Shown one piece after another: positions 34,537 through 44,157 of a stretch of 64,000 nucleotides of DNA. The DNA comes from Conexibacter sp. CPCC 206217 (GTDB taxonomy: Bacteria; Actinomycetota; Thermoleophilia; Solirubrobacterales; Solirubrobacteraceae): positions 434,001 through 498,000 of the forward strand of contig NZ_JAUTDO010000005.1 of assembly GCF_030646165.1 (NCBI RefSeq). Direction: 5' to 3'. The position numbers were made by a program, and so were the translations under genes. A model generated the notes under the pieces. It saw nothing but the letters and a program-made list of their open reading frames with translations. It was not told where the DNA came from and searched no databases. Every line of letters starts with the position of its first letter. Position 1 is the first letter of the stretch.

Positions 34537-35695
34537 GACCTCGGCCGTCGGCGCGCGGGTCGAGATCAAGAACCTGACCAAGCGGTTCGGCTCGGTCGTC
34601 GCCGTCGACGACACGTCGCTGTCGATCGAGCCCGGGCAGTTCGTCACCTTCCTCGGGCCCAGCGGCTCGGGCAAGACGACGACGCTCAACGCGATCTCGG
34701 GCTTCCTCGACGTCGACGACGGCGAGATCCTGCTCGACGGGGCGTCGATCCTGTCGCTGCCCCCGCACAAGCGCAACATCGGCGTCGTCTTCCAGCACTA
34801 CGCGCTGTTCCCGCACATGACGGCGGCCGACAACGTCGCCTTCCCGCTGAAGCGGCGCAGGCTGCCGAAGGCGGAGGTGAGGGAGAAGGTGCGCAACGCG
34901 CTCGAGCTGGTGCACCTCGCCGACCACGGCGAGCGGCTGCCGCGCGAGCTGTCGGGCGGCCAGCAGCAGCGCGTGGCGCTGGCGCGGGCGCTCGTCTTCG
35001 AGCCGCGGCTGCTGCTGATGGACGAGCCGCTGGCCGCGCTGGACCGGCGGCTGCGTGACGCGATGCAGGTCGAGATCAAGCGGATCCAGGAGGCGCTCGG
35101 GATCACCGTCATCTACGTGACGCACGACCAGGACGAGGCGATGACGATGTCGGACGTCGTCGCGATCTTCAACGACGGCCGGATCGCGCAGATCGGCACC
35201 GCCTCCGATCTCTACGAGCGGCCCGCCGACCTGTTCGTCGCGCGCTTCATGGGCGAGTCCAACCGCCTGCCGGTCACGACCTGCGCAGACGGCGAGGTCG
35301 AGTTCAGCTCGAACGGGGCTTCGCTGCGCCTGCGCGGGCGCAACGCCGCGCCGGCGGGCGTCGCCGGGATGCTGGTCGTGCGCCCCGAGAACGTGCGCGT
35401 CAGCCGCGAGCGCGACCTCCGCTTCGACAGCTCGCTGACCGGCTCGATCGGCCGGGTGCGCTACTTCGGCGCGTACTGCGTGACCGAGGTCGTGCTCGAC
35501 GACGAGCTGATCGTCCGCTCGCGCCAGCCGGTCGAGGTCGCGTTGGAGGCGGTCGAGGGCGAGCGCGTCCACGTGCAGTGGGAGAGCCGCCACGGCCTCT
35601 TCCTGCGCAGTGGCGAGGGCGACCAGCTGAGCGGCTCCGCGTCGAGCTTCCTCGACGCGGCCGACAGCGGCGCGGAGCCGCTGGCCCATGGTTAG
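34520..35695 (+). CDS. ABC transporter ATPase, PotA type
   Basis: A 391-residue ATPase energising the importer. Walker A is GPSGSGKTT, the signature is LSGGQQQR, Walker B is LLLMDEPLAAL and the switch His is in VTHDQDEAMTM. Residues ~270-375 form the TOBE regulatory domain. The gene overlaps its neighbours on both sides, so the operon is tightly packed. Confidence 0.92.
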   Translation: MQPAAETSAVGARVEIKNLTKRFGSVVAVDDTSLSIEPGQFVTFLGPSGSGKTTTLNAISGFLDVDDGEILLDGASILSLPPHKRNIGVVFQHYALFPHMTAADNVAFPLKRRRLPKAEVREKVRNALELVHLADHGERLPRELSGGQQQRVALARALVFEPRLLLMDEPLAALDRRLRDAMQVEIKRIQEALGITVIYVTHDQDEAMTMSDVVAIFNDGRIAQIGTASDLYERPADLFVARFMGESNRLPVTTCADGEVEFSSNGASLRLRGRNAAPAGVAGMLVVRPENVRVSRERDLRFDSSLTGSIGRVRYFGAYCVTEVVLDDELIVRSRQPVEVALEAVEGERVHVQWESRHGLFLRSGEGDQLSGSASSFLDAADSGAEPLAHG

Positions 35696-36428
35696 CCTCG
35701 ATCTGAGCGGCCGCACCGCGCTCGTCTGCGGCGCGTCGCGCGGCATCGGCCGCGCCTGCGCCGAGACGCTGGTGCAGGCCGGCGCCGAGGTGATCTGCTT
35801 CGCGCGCAGCCCGCAGCGCCCCGCCACGGCTCGCGCCGATCGCTGCCTGCTGGTGGCAGGCGACCTGACCGACGCCGGCGACCTCGACCGGCTCGCCGCG
35901 GAGGTCGAGCAGTGGGGCAGAGGGCTCGACATCCTCGTCCACAACGGCGGCGGCCCCGGCGACGCGACGACCGAGTCGGTCACCCGCGGCGAGCTCGACG
36001 AGGCGATCGACCTGGTTCTCTGGCCGGTCGTCGAGCTGACGCGACGGCTGCTGCCGGCGCTGCGGCGCTCCGGACAGGGACGCGTGCTGTCGATCGGCTC
36101 GCCGACCTTCCGCGAGGTGCAGGACGGCCGCGTGCTGTCGAACTCGCTGCGCCCGGCCGTCGTCGGCTGGCTGATGACGCTCGCGCGCGAGGTCGCCGCC
36201 GACGGGATCACCGTCAACTCGATCGCGCCCGGGCGGATCGAGACCGACAGCTTCAAGGAGTACTACGCGAACCGCTCGCCGGAGGCCGACCTGGCGGCGA
36301 TCCCGGCCGGCAGGTTTGGCGCGCCCGCCGACATCGCCGACCTCGTCGCGTTCCTCTCCTCGGCGCGCGCCTCCTACCTGACCGGGACCGTGATCCCGGT
36401 CGACGGTGGGCTGATGCGCTCGTGGTGA
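35688..36428 (+). CDS. SDR-fold oxidoreductase with atypical active site (3)
   Basis: A 246-residue SDR closely resembling the one at 26.8 kb: CGASRGIGRACAETLVQAG, VHNGGGPGDATTESV, then SNSLRPAVVGWLMTLAREV where YxxxK should be, and GTVIPVDGGLMRSW at the end. The shared RPAxxGWL motif indicates a recent common origin. Being cotranscribed with the importer, it may act on the imported compound. It overlaps the ATPase stop by eight bases. Confidence 0.82.
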   Translation: MVSLDLSGRTALVCGASRGIGRACAETLVQAGAEVICFARSPQRPATARADRCLLVAGDLTDAGDLDRLAAEVEQWGRGLDILVHNGGGPGDATTESVTRGELDEAIDLVLWPVVELTRRLLPALRRSGQGRVLSIGSPTFREVQDGRVLSNSLRPAVVGWLMTLAREVAADGITVNSIAPGRIETDSFKEYYANRSPEADLAAIPAGRFGAPADIADLVAFLSSARASYLTGTVIPVDGGLMRSW

Positions 36429-36444
36429 TGCGGGCGCGGACGCG

Positions 36445-37665
36445 ATGATCGCCTACCGGCGGGTGCTCGCCGTCCCGGGCCTGCCGCGGCTGCTGGCGAC
36501 GGCGCTGGTGGCCCGCCTGCCGATGGGGCTCACGTCGCTGGCGATCCTGATCGCCGTGCGCGAGACGACCGGCTCGTTCGCGCTCGCGGGCACGGCCGTC
36601 GCCGCCTACTCGGCGGCGAGCGCGATCGCGCTGCCGTTCCTGGGCGGCGTCGCCGACCGCCGCGGCCGGCAGCAGGTGCTGCTGCCGTGCGCCCTGCTGC
36701 ACAGCGCGCTGCTGCTGGCGTTCTCGCTGGCGGTGCGCCTCGGCGCCCCCGGTGTCGCTCTGATCGGCGCCGCGGCGTTGGTCGGCGCGACCCTGCCGCC
36801 GGTATCGGCCTGCCTGCGGTCGCTGTGGCCGCAGGTGCTGCAGGCGCCCGAGCAGCGCCAGTCGGCGTACGCGCTCGACGCGATCGCGCAGGAGGTCGTC
36901 TTCGTGAGCGGGCCGCTGCTGGTCGCGCTGATCGTCGCGCTGGTGCAGGCACCGGACGCGCTGATCGCGGCGGCGGCGTTCGCGCTCGTCGGGACGCTCG
37001 GATTCGTCGCGGTTCCGGCCGTGCGGCGGGCGCGCCCGTCGCCGCGCCGGCCGACCGGCGATCGCAGCGCCGCCTCGCTGCCGGCGCTGCGGACGGTGCT
37101 CGTGGCGATCCTGCTCTCCGGCATCTACTGGGGCGTGCTGCAGGTCGGCATCTCGGCGCGAGCCGTCGATCTGTCCGGGCCCGGTCTCGCGGGCGTGCTG
37201 CTGGCGCTCTTCAGCGCGGGCAGCTTCGCGGGCGGCCTGTGGTACGGAGCCCGCAGCTGGCGGATCGGCCCCGTCACGCGGTACGCGGCGGCGTTCGCCA
37301 CCGTCGCGGTCGCGACGGTGCCGCTGGTCGGCGCCGCAAGCGCGCCGGCGGCGGCGCTCTGCGCGCTGCTGGCCGGCTCCGCCTTCGCGCCGGCGGTCTC
37401 GACCGAGTTCCTGGTGCTGAGCGAGATCGCCCCGGCGCAGCTGCTGACCGAGGCGTTCGCCTGGGCGAGCTCGGCGATGGTCCTGGGGGTCGCAGCCGGC
37501 TCCGTCTGCGCCGGCTGGATGATCGACCATGCCAGCACCGCCGCCGCATTGGCGGTCGCGCCGGCGGCGATCGCGTGCGCCGCGATCTGGATCGCCGTCC
37601 ACCGCCGCGGCGCGCTCGCGCCCGTGCCCGCCGCCGCGGCTGGCGGGACGCGAGGGCGACCGTGA
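36445..37665 (+). CDS. MFS transporter
   Basis: A 406-residue major-facilitator protein with about twelve helices. GGVADRRGRQQVLLPCAL is the loop 2-3 motif A (G-x3-D-R-x-G-R-x). The middle loop is Arg/Pro-rich. It resembles sugar/drug efflux MFS proteins with unassigned substrates. It lies 16 bp after the SDR in the same operon, giving an exporter next to an importer, perhaps for product efflux. Confidence 0.83.
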   Translation: MIAYRRVLAVPGLPRLLATALVARLPMGLTSLAILIAVRETTGSFALAGTAVAAYSAASAIALPFLGGVADRRGRQQVLLPCALLHSALLLAFSLAVRLGAPGVALIGAAALVGATLPPVSACLRSLWPQVLQAPEQRQSAYALDAIAQEVVFVSGPLLVALIVALVQAPDALIAAAAFALVGTLGFVAVPAVRRARPSPRRPTGDRSAASLPALRTVLVAILLSGIYWGVLQVGISARAVDLSGPGLAGVLLALFSAGSFAGGLWYGARSWRIGPVTRYAAAFATVAVATVPLVGAASAPAAALCALLAGSAFAPAVSTEFLVLSEIAPAQLLTEAFAWASSAMVLGVAAGSVCAGWMIDHASTAAALAVAPAAIACAAIWIAVHRRGALAPVPAAAAGGTRGRP

Positions 37666-37762
37666 CGAGCTTCACCCGCAGCGCACCCACACGTTCGAAC
37701 CGTCCGGCAGAGAGCACGGCCCGCACCGGTCCGCCCGCTCGCGGCCGGCGAGAGGAGGCACC

Positions 37763-38455
37763 GTGCCGACCATCGTTGACCGTCCCGTCCAGCTGCTGCC
37801 CGAACAGGTCGCGGCGCTCGCGTGGAGGCAGCTGCGCCCGGGCGTGCAGGCGCGCGTGCTCGCCGCCAGCTCCCAGAGCGGCGCGCAGACGCGCGTGCTC
37901 TCGCTCGCAGCCGGCGCGCGGCTGGATCCGATCGACCAGCGGCTCTGGCAAGAGCTGTACGTGCTCGACGGCAGGGTCTCGATCGCCGGCCGCGCCCATC
38001 GCGCCGGCTCCTACCTCTGCTGGCGGCCGGGCGACGCCGTGCCGATCGAAGCCGGGCCGGACGGCGCGACCGTCCTGCAGCTCGAGGATGTCGCGACGCG
38101 GATGCGCAAACCGGCCGTCTCGCTGACGGCGGAGGAGGTCGAGGCGATGGCGTGGCAGCCGATGGAGGGCCGCAGCGCGGGCTTCTACGAGAAGGTCCTC
38201 GCGGAGGGGCCGTGCGGCTCGAAGACCCATCTGGTGAAGATCGAGCCGCTCGCCGGCGGCGCTCCCAACCAGCGCCATGCGGAGCTGCATAACCACGGCG
38301 AGGAGATGCTGGCGCTCGACGGCTGCTACTTCGCGGGCGAGGAGCGCGAACGCCATGCCGCCGGCACCTACACGAACAACCCGCCCGGGACCCATCACGG
38401 GCCGTTCGAGTTCAGCGAGCCGTACCTCTGCCTCGAAGTGAAGAACTACGCCTAG
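37763..38455 (+). CDS. Two-cupin protein B
   Basis: A 230-residue paralogue of bicupin A. Shared landmarks are QELYVLDGRVSIAGRAHRAGSYLCWRPGD in the first unit and EEMLALDGCY, GTYTNNPPGTHHGPFEF and CLEVKNYA in the second. This copy has more histidines in the second cupin (RHAELHNHGEE, THHGPFEF), a credible metal site lacking in copy A. GTG 37763 follows GAGAGGAG. It closes the Pot-type block, 97 bp after the MFS gene. Confidence 0.77.
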   Translation: MPTIVDRPVQLLPEQVAALAWRQLRPGVQARVLAASSQSGAQTRVLSLAAGARLDPIDQRLWQELYVLDGRVSIAGRAHRAGSYLCWRPGDAVPIEAGPDGATVLQLEDVATRMRKPAVSLTAEEVEAMAWQPMEGRSAGFYEKVLAEGPCGSKTHLVKIEPLAGGAPNQRHAELHNHGEEMLALDGCYFAGEERERHAAGTYTNNPPGTHHGPFEFSEPYLCLEVKNYA

Positions 38456-38486
38456 GCGGGCGGGGACCCAAGCGGCGATGAGCCCA

Positions 38487-38532
38487 GATATTACATTCCT
38501 CTTGCATCTGAATTTCAGCGCTGCTAAATATC
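38487..38532 (+). promoter_or_regulatory. Promoter of the Dpp/Opp-type operon
   Basis: TTGCAT (38502-38507), a 17-bp spacer and TAAATA (38525-38530). Outer inverted repeats GATATT (38487-38492) and AATATC (38527-38532) flank it, and TGAATTTCA lies in the spacer. This is AT-rich relative to its surroundings. The gene starts at 38615. Confidence 0.55.
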
Positions 38533-38614
38533 GAGGAGTCACGGGACGTCGCCGTGGCGGAGAGATTCGTGGAGCTGGGAGCGCTCGGCGCTCCCACGGC
38601 AAAGGCTGGTTCTG

Positions 38615-40276
38615 ATGCAGTTGCGCACTCGATCCATCGGCTCCGACAGGAGCCTGTCCGCGCGCCCCCGTGCCCCGTGGGGGCGCTGGCGCCGCGGTGC
38701 GGCGCTCGCCGGCCTTGCCGTCGTGGCAGCGGCGGCCGTCGGCTGCGGCAGCAGCGTCCCGGCGGGGGCGGGCGGCGGCGAGGGCAGATCCGCGCAGACG
38801 CTCGACATCGCGTACAACACCGGGCTGACCAACATCGACCCGGCGCTCGCCTGCTCCTCGCCGTACGACTACCACGTCGTCACCGCGGCATACGACAACA
38901 TCATCGAGCTGTCGCCGAGACGGGACGCGTCGGGTGCGCACGAGATCGCCCCGGCGCTCGCGGAGAGATGGACGGTCAGCAGAGACGGGAAGACCTACAC
39001 CTTCTTCCTGCGCAGAGACGCGACCTTCGCAAGCGGGAACCCCGTCACCGCCGACGACGTCGTCTTCAGCCTCCGCCGCCTGCTCGACAGAGACGGCTGT
39101 CAGGCATACGTGCTGACGATGGGCGAGAAGGGCCTCTTCAGCGCGATCGAGAAGGTCGACGCGCACACCGTCCGCGTCCGTATCGCGCACCCCGACCCGC
39201 TCTTCCTGCTGCGCATGACCTCGCGCGGCAACGGCCCGATCGACCGCAGAGTGCTGGAGCAGCACGGCGGGCTCACGAGAGCGGGCGACGAGTGGCTCGC
39301 GCGCAACACGGCCGGGGCCGGCGCGTACGAGCTCGAGTCCTACGACCCTGACAGCGAGGTGCGCCTCAGAGCGCGCGCGGACTACTGGCGCGAGCCCGTC
39401 GGCGCGAAGAACGTCGTGATGCGCATAGTCACGGACCCGACCACGCTGCAGACGCTCACCGCCTCCGGCGAGGTCGACCTCGCGTACGGCGTCGCGCTCA
39501 AGGACCTCAGATCGCTGGAGCAGCAGGGCCGCCAGGTCTTCGCCAATCCGAGCAACCGCTACGCCTACATCGGACTCAACAACGACAAGCCGCCCGTCGA
39601 CGACCCGCGCGTGCGCGAAGCGCTCTGGCTCGCGATGCCGCACACCGAGCTGCAGGAGCGGTTCGGCTACGGTCACGCGAGAGCGTTCGCGGGCATGATC
39701 CCGCCGGCGATGCCGTTCTATCCCGGGCTCGCCGTACCCGAGCGCGACGTCGCGCGCGCGAAGCAGCTGATCGAGCAGGCTGGCGCCACCGGCAAGCGGA
39801 TCTCGCTCGCGGTCAAGAGCGGCGAGACCGAGCAGCTGCAGATGGCGACGGCCCTGCAGTCGGCGTGGAAGGAGATCGGCATCGATCTGGAGATCAACAC
39901 GCTCAGCGCGTCGGCGTTCTCGGACACCGTCTCGAACTTCAAGACGCAGGCGTACATCCTGCGTGACGGCTCGTCGGTCAACGACCCGGCCTTCTTCCTC
40001 GGCTTCTTCGCCATGTGCGGGAACCCGTTCAACTGGTCGAGATACTGCAACAGAGAGGTCGACAGGCTGCTGGAGGAGGGGCGCACCGAGCCGGATCCGA
40101 AGCGACGCGAGGAGATCTACCGCAAGGTCTCCGAGCAGGCGGTCGCCGACAACCCGATACTGCCGATCTTCGCGAGCGACACGATCGCGGTCGGCAGCCC
40201 GCGGCTCAGAGGCTACGAGTACTTCGACGACCAGCAGCTCGTGGTGCGGAAGCTGACGGTGGACGACGCGTCGTGA
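38615..40276 (+). CDS. Family 5 ABC substrate-binding lipoprotein
   Basis: A 553-residue extracellular solute-binding lipoprotein of the DppA/OppA/NikA family. The Arg-rich start and hydrophobic core end in the lipobox AAAVGCGSS (Cys ~44). The family signature LAERWTVSRDGKTYTFFLRRDATFASGNPVTADDVVFS covers the N-domain, and DPRVREALWLAM lies in the middle. Peptides, opines and amine-containing compounds are typical ligands, and the actual one is unknown. AGA is frequent among its Arg codons. The stop overlaps the next GTG. Confidence 0.9.
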   Translation: MQLRTRSIGSDRSLSARPRAPWGRWRRGAALAGLAVVAAAAVGCGSSVPAGAGGGEGRSAQTLDIAYNTGLTNIDPALACSSPYDYHVVTAAYDNIIELSPRRDASGAHEIAPALAERWTVSRDGKTYTFFLRRDATFASGNPVTADDVVFSLRRLLDRDGCQAYVLTMGEKGLFSAIEKVDAHTVRVRIAHPDPLFLLRMTSRGNGPIDRRVLEQHGGLTRAGDEWLARNTAGAGAYELESYDPDSEVRLRARADYWREPVGAKNVVMRIVTDPTTLQTLTASGEVDLAYGVALKDLRSLEQQGRQVFANPSNRYAYIGLNNDKPPVDDPRVREALWLAMPHTELQERFGYGHARAFAGMIPPAMPFYPGLAVPERDVARAKQLIEQAGATGKRISLAVKSGETEQLQMATALQSAWKEIGIDLEINTLSASAFSDTVSNFKTQAYILRDGSSVNDPAFFLGFFAMCGNPFNWSRYCNREVDRLLEEGRTEPDPKRREEIYRKVSEQAVADNPILPIFASDTIAVGSPRLRGYEYFDDQQLVVRKLTVDDAS

Positions 40277-42222
40277 ATCGCAACGGCGTTATCCCGGCGG
40301 CGCCCGGCGTCGGCGCCGCCGGCGCGACCGAGCGGGACGTGCTCCTGCGGGTCCGCGGGCTGAACGTCGCCTTCGGACCGGTCGAGGACCCGGTCCGGGC
40401 GGTGCGGGGCGTCGACCTCGACGTGCGCTCCGGAGAGGTCGTCGCGCTCGTCGGCGAGTCCGGCTCCGGCAAGACGGTCAGCGCGCTCGCGCTGCTGGGG
40501 CTGCTGCCGGCCGGGGCGCGCGTGACGATGGACGAGGCCGTCCTCGCAGGCGAGGATCGCGCCGCGATGAGCGAGGAGGAGCTGCGCCGGATCCGCGGCG
40601 CGCGCGCCGGCACCGTCTTCCAGGATCCACTCTCGAGCCTCAACCCCGTGCAGCGGATCGGCGACCAGATCGTCGAGGCGATCCGGCTGCACAGACGGGT
40701 CGGGCTGCGTCAGGCACGCCGGCTCGCCGTCGCGAGACTCGCCCAGGTGGGTATCCCGGATCCGGAGCGCCGCCTGCGCGACTATCCCCATCAGTTCAGC
40801 GGCGGCATGCGCCAGCGCGCGATGATCGCGATGGCACTCGCCTCCTCGCCGCCGCTGCTGATCGCCGACGAGCCGACGACGGCGCTGGACGTCACCGTCC
40901 AGGCCCAGATCCTCGACCTGATCCAGGAGCTGCAGCGCGAGCTGACGATGGGCGTGCTGCTGATCACGCACGATCTCGGCGTCGTCGGGCGCATCGCGGA
41001 TCGCGTCGTGGTCATGAACCGCGGCGAGGTCGTCGAACGGGGCGAGACCGCGCGGATCCTCAGCCGTCCAAGCGACCCGTACACGGTCAAGCTGCTGGAG
41101 TCGCTGCCGCGGCTGGACGTGGCGAAGCGGTCGCACGGGGGCGCCGCCCCGGAGCCCGGCGACAGGCCGCAGGACCCGGCGCTGGAGACCGACGGGCTGG
41201 AGGTCATCTTCAGCAGACGCCGCGGGGCGATCGGCCGCAGAGTGGCAAGCGTGCGCGCGGTCGACGACGTCTCGCTGACCGTCGGCGCCGGCAAGACGCT
41301 CGGACTCGTCGGCGAGTCCGGCTGCGGCAAGACGACGCTCGGCCGCGCGATCGTGCAGCTCGCCGAGGCGACCGCCGGTCACGTGACGGTCGGCGGGACG
41401 CGGCTCGGCGACAAGAGCTCTCGTCGTCTGCGCGACCTGCGGCGGCATTTCCAGCTCGTCTTCCAGGATCCGCAGGCGAGCCTCGATCCGCGTCAGCGGG
41501 TCGGCCGGATCCTCGAGGAGCCGCTCGCGCTGCACGACCTGTGCGGCGACCGCGAGCAGCGCCAGAGACGCGTCATGGAGCTGCTGGAGCTGGTCGGCCT
41601 CGGGCCGGAGTTCGCGACGCGGCTGCCGCACGAGCTGAGCGGCGGGCAGCGCCAGCGCATCGGCATCGCCCGAGCGCTCGCGTTGGAGCCGTCGCTGATC
41701 GTGCTCGACGAGTCCGTCAGCGCGCTCGACGTCGCGATCCAGGCGCAGATCCTCTCGCTGCTCGAACGCCTGCAGCGCGAGCTCGGCATCGCCTACGTGT
41801 TCATCTCGCACGACCTCGCAGTCGTGCGTCAGATCGCCGACACGGTCGCCGTGATGTACCTCGGACGCGTCGTCGAGAGCGGCTCGTCGGAGCAGGTCTA
41901 CCGCGACCCCCGGCACCCGTACACGGCGGCGCTGCTGTCGGCGGTGCCGATCGCCGACGTCGCGCGCGAACGGGCGCGCGAGCGGATCGTGTTGCACGGC
42001 GATCCGCCGAGCCCCTCCGATCCGCCGTCGGGCTGCGCGTTCCACACCCGCTGCTGGCTGCGGCACAGACTGGGAGACCCGGAGATCTGCACGACCACCC
42101 GGCCCGATCTCGGCGGCCGCGCCGACGCAAGCCAGCATCGTGCGGCCTGCCACTTCGCGGACCGTCAGGCGGAGTTCCTGCCGTCCTCGCTGCTCGGCGC
42201 GACGCGCGGAGCGCCGGCATGA
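40273..42222 (+). CDS. Fused Dpp/Opp-type ABC ATPase (DppD-DppF)
   Basis: A 649-residue protein with two complete ATPase halves. Half 1 has Walker A GESGSGKT, signature [15 protein letters not shown] and Walker [14 protein letters not shown]. Half 2 has [24 protein letters not shown] and [13 protein letters not shown] (Ser in the usual Pro position). A peptide-transporter C-terminal motif with cysteines ([18 protein letters not shown]) ends the second half and may bind an Fe-S cluster, as in related proteins. GTG 40273 overlaps the previous stop. Confidence 0.92.
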   Translation: MNRNGVIPAAPGVGAAGATERDVLLRVRGLNVAFGPVEDPVRAVRGVDLDVRSGEVVALVGESGSGKTVSALALLGLLPAGARVTMDEAVLAGEDRAAMSEEELRRIRGARAGTVFQDPLSSLNPVQRIGDQIVEAIRLHRRVGLRQARRLAVARLAQVGIPDPERRLRDYPHQFSGGMRQRAMIAMALASSPPLLIADEPTTALDVTVQAQILDLIQELQRELTMGVLLITHDLGVVGRIADRVVVMNRGEVVERGETARILSRPSDPYTVKLLESLPRLDVAKRSHGGAAPEPGDRPQDPALETDGLEVIFSRRRGAIGRRVASVRAVDDVSLTVGAGKTLGLVGESGCGKTTLGRAIVQLAEATAGHVTVGGTRLGDKSSRRLRDLRRHFQLVFQDPQASLDPRQRVGRILEEPLALHDLCGDREQRQRRVMELLELVGLGPEFATRLPHELSGGQRQRIGIARALALEPSLIVLDESVSALDVAIQAQILSLLERLQRELGIAYVFISHDLAVVRQIADTVAVMYLGRVVESGSSEQVYRDPRHPYTAALLSAVPIADVARERARERIVLHGDPPSPSDPPSGCAFHTRCWLRHRLGDPEICTTTRPDLGGRADASQHRAACHFADRQAEFLPSSLLGATRGAPA

Positions 42223-43133
42223 GCGCGACGATGCGAGAGCCGGCGCGTCCGGCGCCCGACCCGCACGGCGGCCGGGCCGCGCGCTCGCCCGCGCTGCTGC
42301 GCCGCGTGTGGGCGGCGATCGGCTCCGCCGGGCTGCGCGCGGTCGCGATCGGGCTGCTCTTGTTCCTCGCGCTCGCGCTCGTGGGGCCGCTGCTGTGGGG
42401 CAAGGACCCGCTCGAGGTCGAGCTTTCGAGTGGTCTTCAAAGCCCCTCCGCAGCGCACCCCTTCGGCACCGACGAACTCGGCCGCGACGTCTTCGCGCGC
42501 TTCCTCGTCGGTGCGCGCATCTCGCTCGCCGTCGGCGTCTGCGCGGTGTTCGCCTCGTCGGTGATCGGAACGCTGATCGGTGCCTTCACCGGCCTCGTCG
42601 GCGGCGTCGTGGACGCGGTGATCGGCCGTGCGCTCGACGGCGTGCTCGCCTTCCCTGCGCTCATCATGGGCATGGCGCTCGCGGTCGCGATGGGTCCCGG
42701 CCCGGTCTCGGTCGGGCTGGCCATCGCAGTCACCGGCGTGCCGTGGTACGCCCGGACGGTGCGCAGCGAGGTGCTGTCGCTGCGCTCGCGCGAGTTCATC
42801 GACGCCCAGCGAGTGCTTGGCGCCCCCACCGGACACATTCTCGTCCGCCACGTGCTGCCGTCGGTGCTCGGCGGCGTCGCGGTCCAGGCCTCGCTCGGCA
42901 TCGCCTACGCGGTGCTCGCGATCGCTGGCCTCGGCTTCCTTGGCCTCGGCATCCAGCCGCCGACGCCGGAATGGGGCGGGATGATCACCGAAGGCCGCAC
43001 CTACCTGATCTCAGGGCAGTGGTGGATGTCGATCTTCCCGGGCCTGGGCATCCTCGCCCTGGTAACCCTCAGCATGGCTCTCGGCGAGGGCCTGCGCGAC
43101 CACCTGGATCCTCATGGCAAGCTTCGTCGTTAG
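42219..43133 (+). CDS. ABC permease, DppC type
   Basis: A 304-residue permease. After a basic N-terminal extension and first helix comes the DppC signature HPFGTDELGRDVFARFLVGARISL. The EAA loop is SREFIDAQRVLGAPTGHILVRHVLPS. About six helices are visible. The ATG overlaps the ATPase stop (ATGA), and the 3' end overlaps the next permease by 20 bases. The order SBP-ATPases-DppC-DppB is reversed relative to the common order. Confidence 0.9.
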   Translation: MSATMREPARPAPDPHGGRAARSPALLRRVWAAIGSAGLRAVAIGLLLFLALALVGPLLWGKDPLEVELSSGLQSPSAAHPFGTDELGRDVFARFLVGARISLAVGVCAVFASSVIGTLIGAFTGLVGGVVDAVIGRALDGVLAFPALIMGMALAVAMGPGPVSVGLAIAVTGVPWYARTVRSEVLSLRSREFIDAQRVLGAPTGHILVRHVLPSVLGGVAVQASLGIAYAVLAIAGLGFLGLGIQPPTPEWGGMITEGRTYLISGQWWMSIFPGLGILALVTLSMALGEGLRDHLDPHGKLRR

Positions 43134-44127
43134 ACGCGTCCTTGCGACGCTCGCCGTCCTCTTCTTCGCATCGCTGATCGCGTTCGTGCTGCTGCGCGCG
43201 GCGCCCGGAGACCCGGCGCGCAAGCTGCTCGGGCCGCAGGCGAGCGAGCAGGCGGTCGCTGCCCTGCGCACCGACATGGGCGTCGACCAACCGCTTCTGC
43301 AGCAGTACGGCACGTATGTCTCCGACCTCGCGACCGGCGATCTCGGCTACTCGTGGCGCACACGCACGACGGTGACCGCCGAGCTGACGGCGCGGCTGCC
43401 GGCGACGCTGGAGCTGGCGGCCACGGCGATGATCGTCGCCCTGATGCTCGCGATTCCGATCGGCGTGCTGTCGGCCGGTCGGCGACGATGGATCGATCGC
43501 CTCTCGCGCTCGGGGGCGATCGTCGGACTGGGGATGCCGCAATTCTGGCTCGGGCTGGTGCTGATCCTCGTCTTCTTCACCTGGCTCGGCATCGCGCCCG
43601 CGCCGTTCGGCCGGATCGACGACACGGTCGCGATGCCGGCCAGAACGACCGGGCTGCTGCTCGTCGACTCGCTGCTCGCAGGCGACTTCGCAGCGTTCCG
43701 CAATGCGCTCGCCCATCTCGTCCTGCCCGCGCTGACGCTCGCGATCCCGTTGGCGGCGTATCTGTCGCGGATCGTGCGACGGAGCACGATTGACGTCTAC
43801 CGCAACGACTACGTCCGCACGGCGCGTGCGAAGGGCGCGAGCGAGACGCGCGTGCTGTTCCGGCACGCGCTGCCCAACGCGCTGCTGCCGATCCTGACGC
43901 TGAGCGGCATGTGGTTCGGTGAGCTGATGGCCGGAGCCCTGCTCGTCGAGGCGGTCTTCAACTGGCCGGGTATCGGCGGTTGGGTCGCGCAGTCGATCCA
44001 GGCGCAGGACTACGCGCCCGTCCAGGGGGCGATCCTGCTCGGCGCGCTCGTCTACAGCGTCGTCAACCTCGTCACCGATCTGCTGTACGGCGTCGTCGAT
44101 CCGCGTATCCGCCTCGCCACCTCATGA
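43114..44127 (+). CDS. ABC permease, DppB type
   Basis: A 337-residue permease. The N-terminal FVVRRVLATLAVLFFASLIAFVLLRAAPGDPA is the canonical DppB start, and DYVRTARAKGASETRVLFRHALPNALLP is the EAA loop. VEAVFNWPGIGGWVAQSI is a conserved late segment. It completes the importer begun by the binding protein at 38.6 kb. Confidence 0.91.
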   Translation: MASFVVRRVLATLAVLFFASLIAFVLLRAAPGDPARKLLGPQASEQAVAALRTDMGVDQPLLQQYGTYVSDLATGDLGYSWRTRTTVTAELTARLPATLELAATAMIVALMLAIPIGVLSAGRRRWIDRLSRSGAIVGLGMPQFWLGLVLILVFFTWLGIAPAPFGRIDDTVAMPARTTGLLLVDSLLAGDFAAFRNALAHLVLPALTLAIPLAAYLSRIVRRSTIDVYRNDYVRTARAKGASETRVLFRHALPNALLPILTLSGMWFGELMAGALLVEAVFNWPGIGGWVAQSIQAQDYAPVQGAILLGALVYSVVNLVTDLLYGVVDPRIRLATS

Positions 44128-44157
44128 CTCCTGAAACGACGAAAAAAGGAACTCGTA

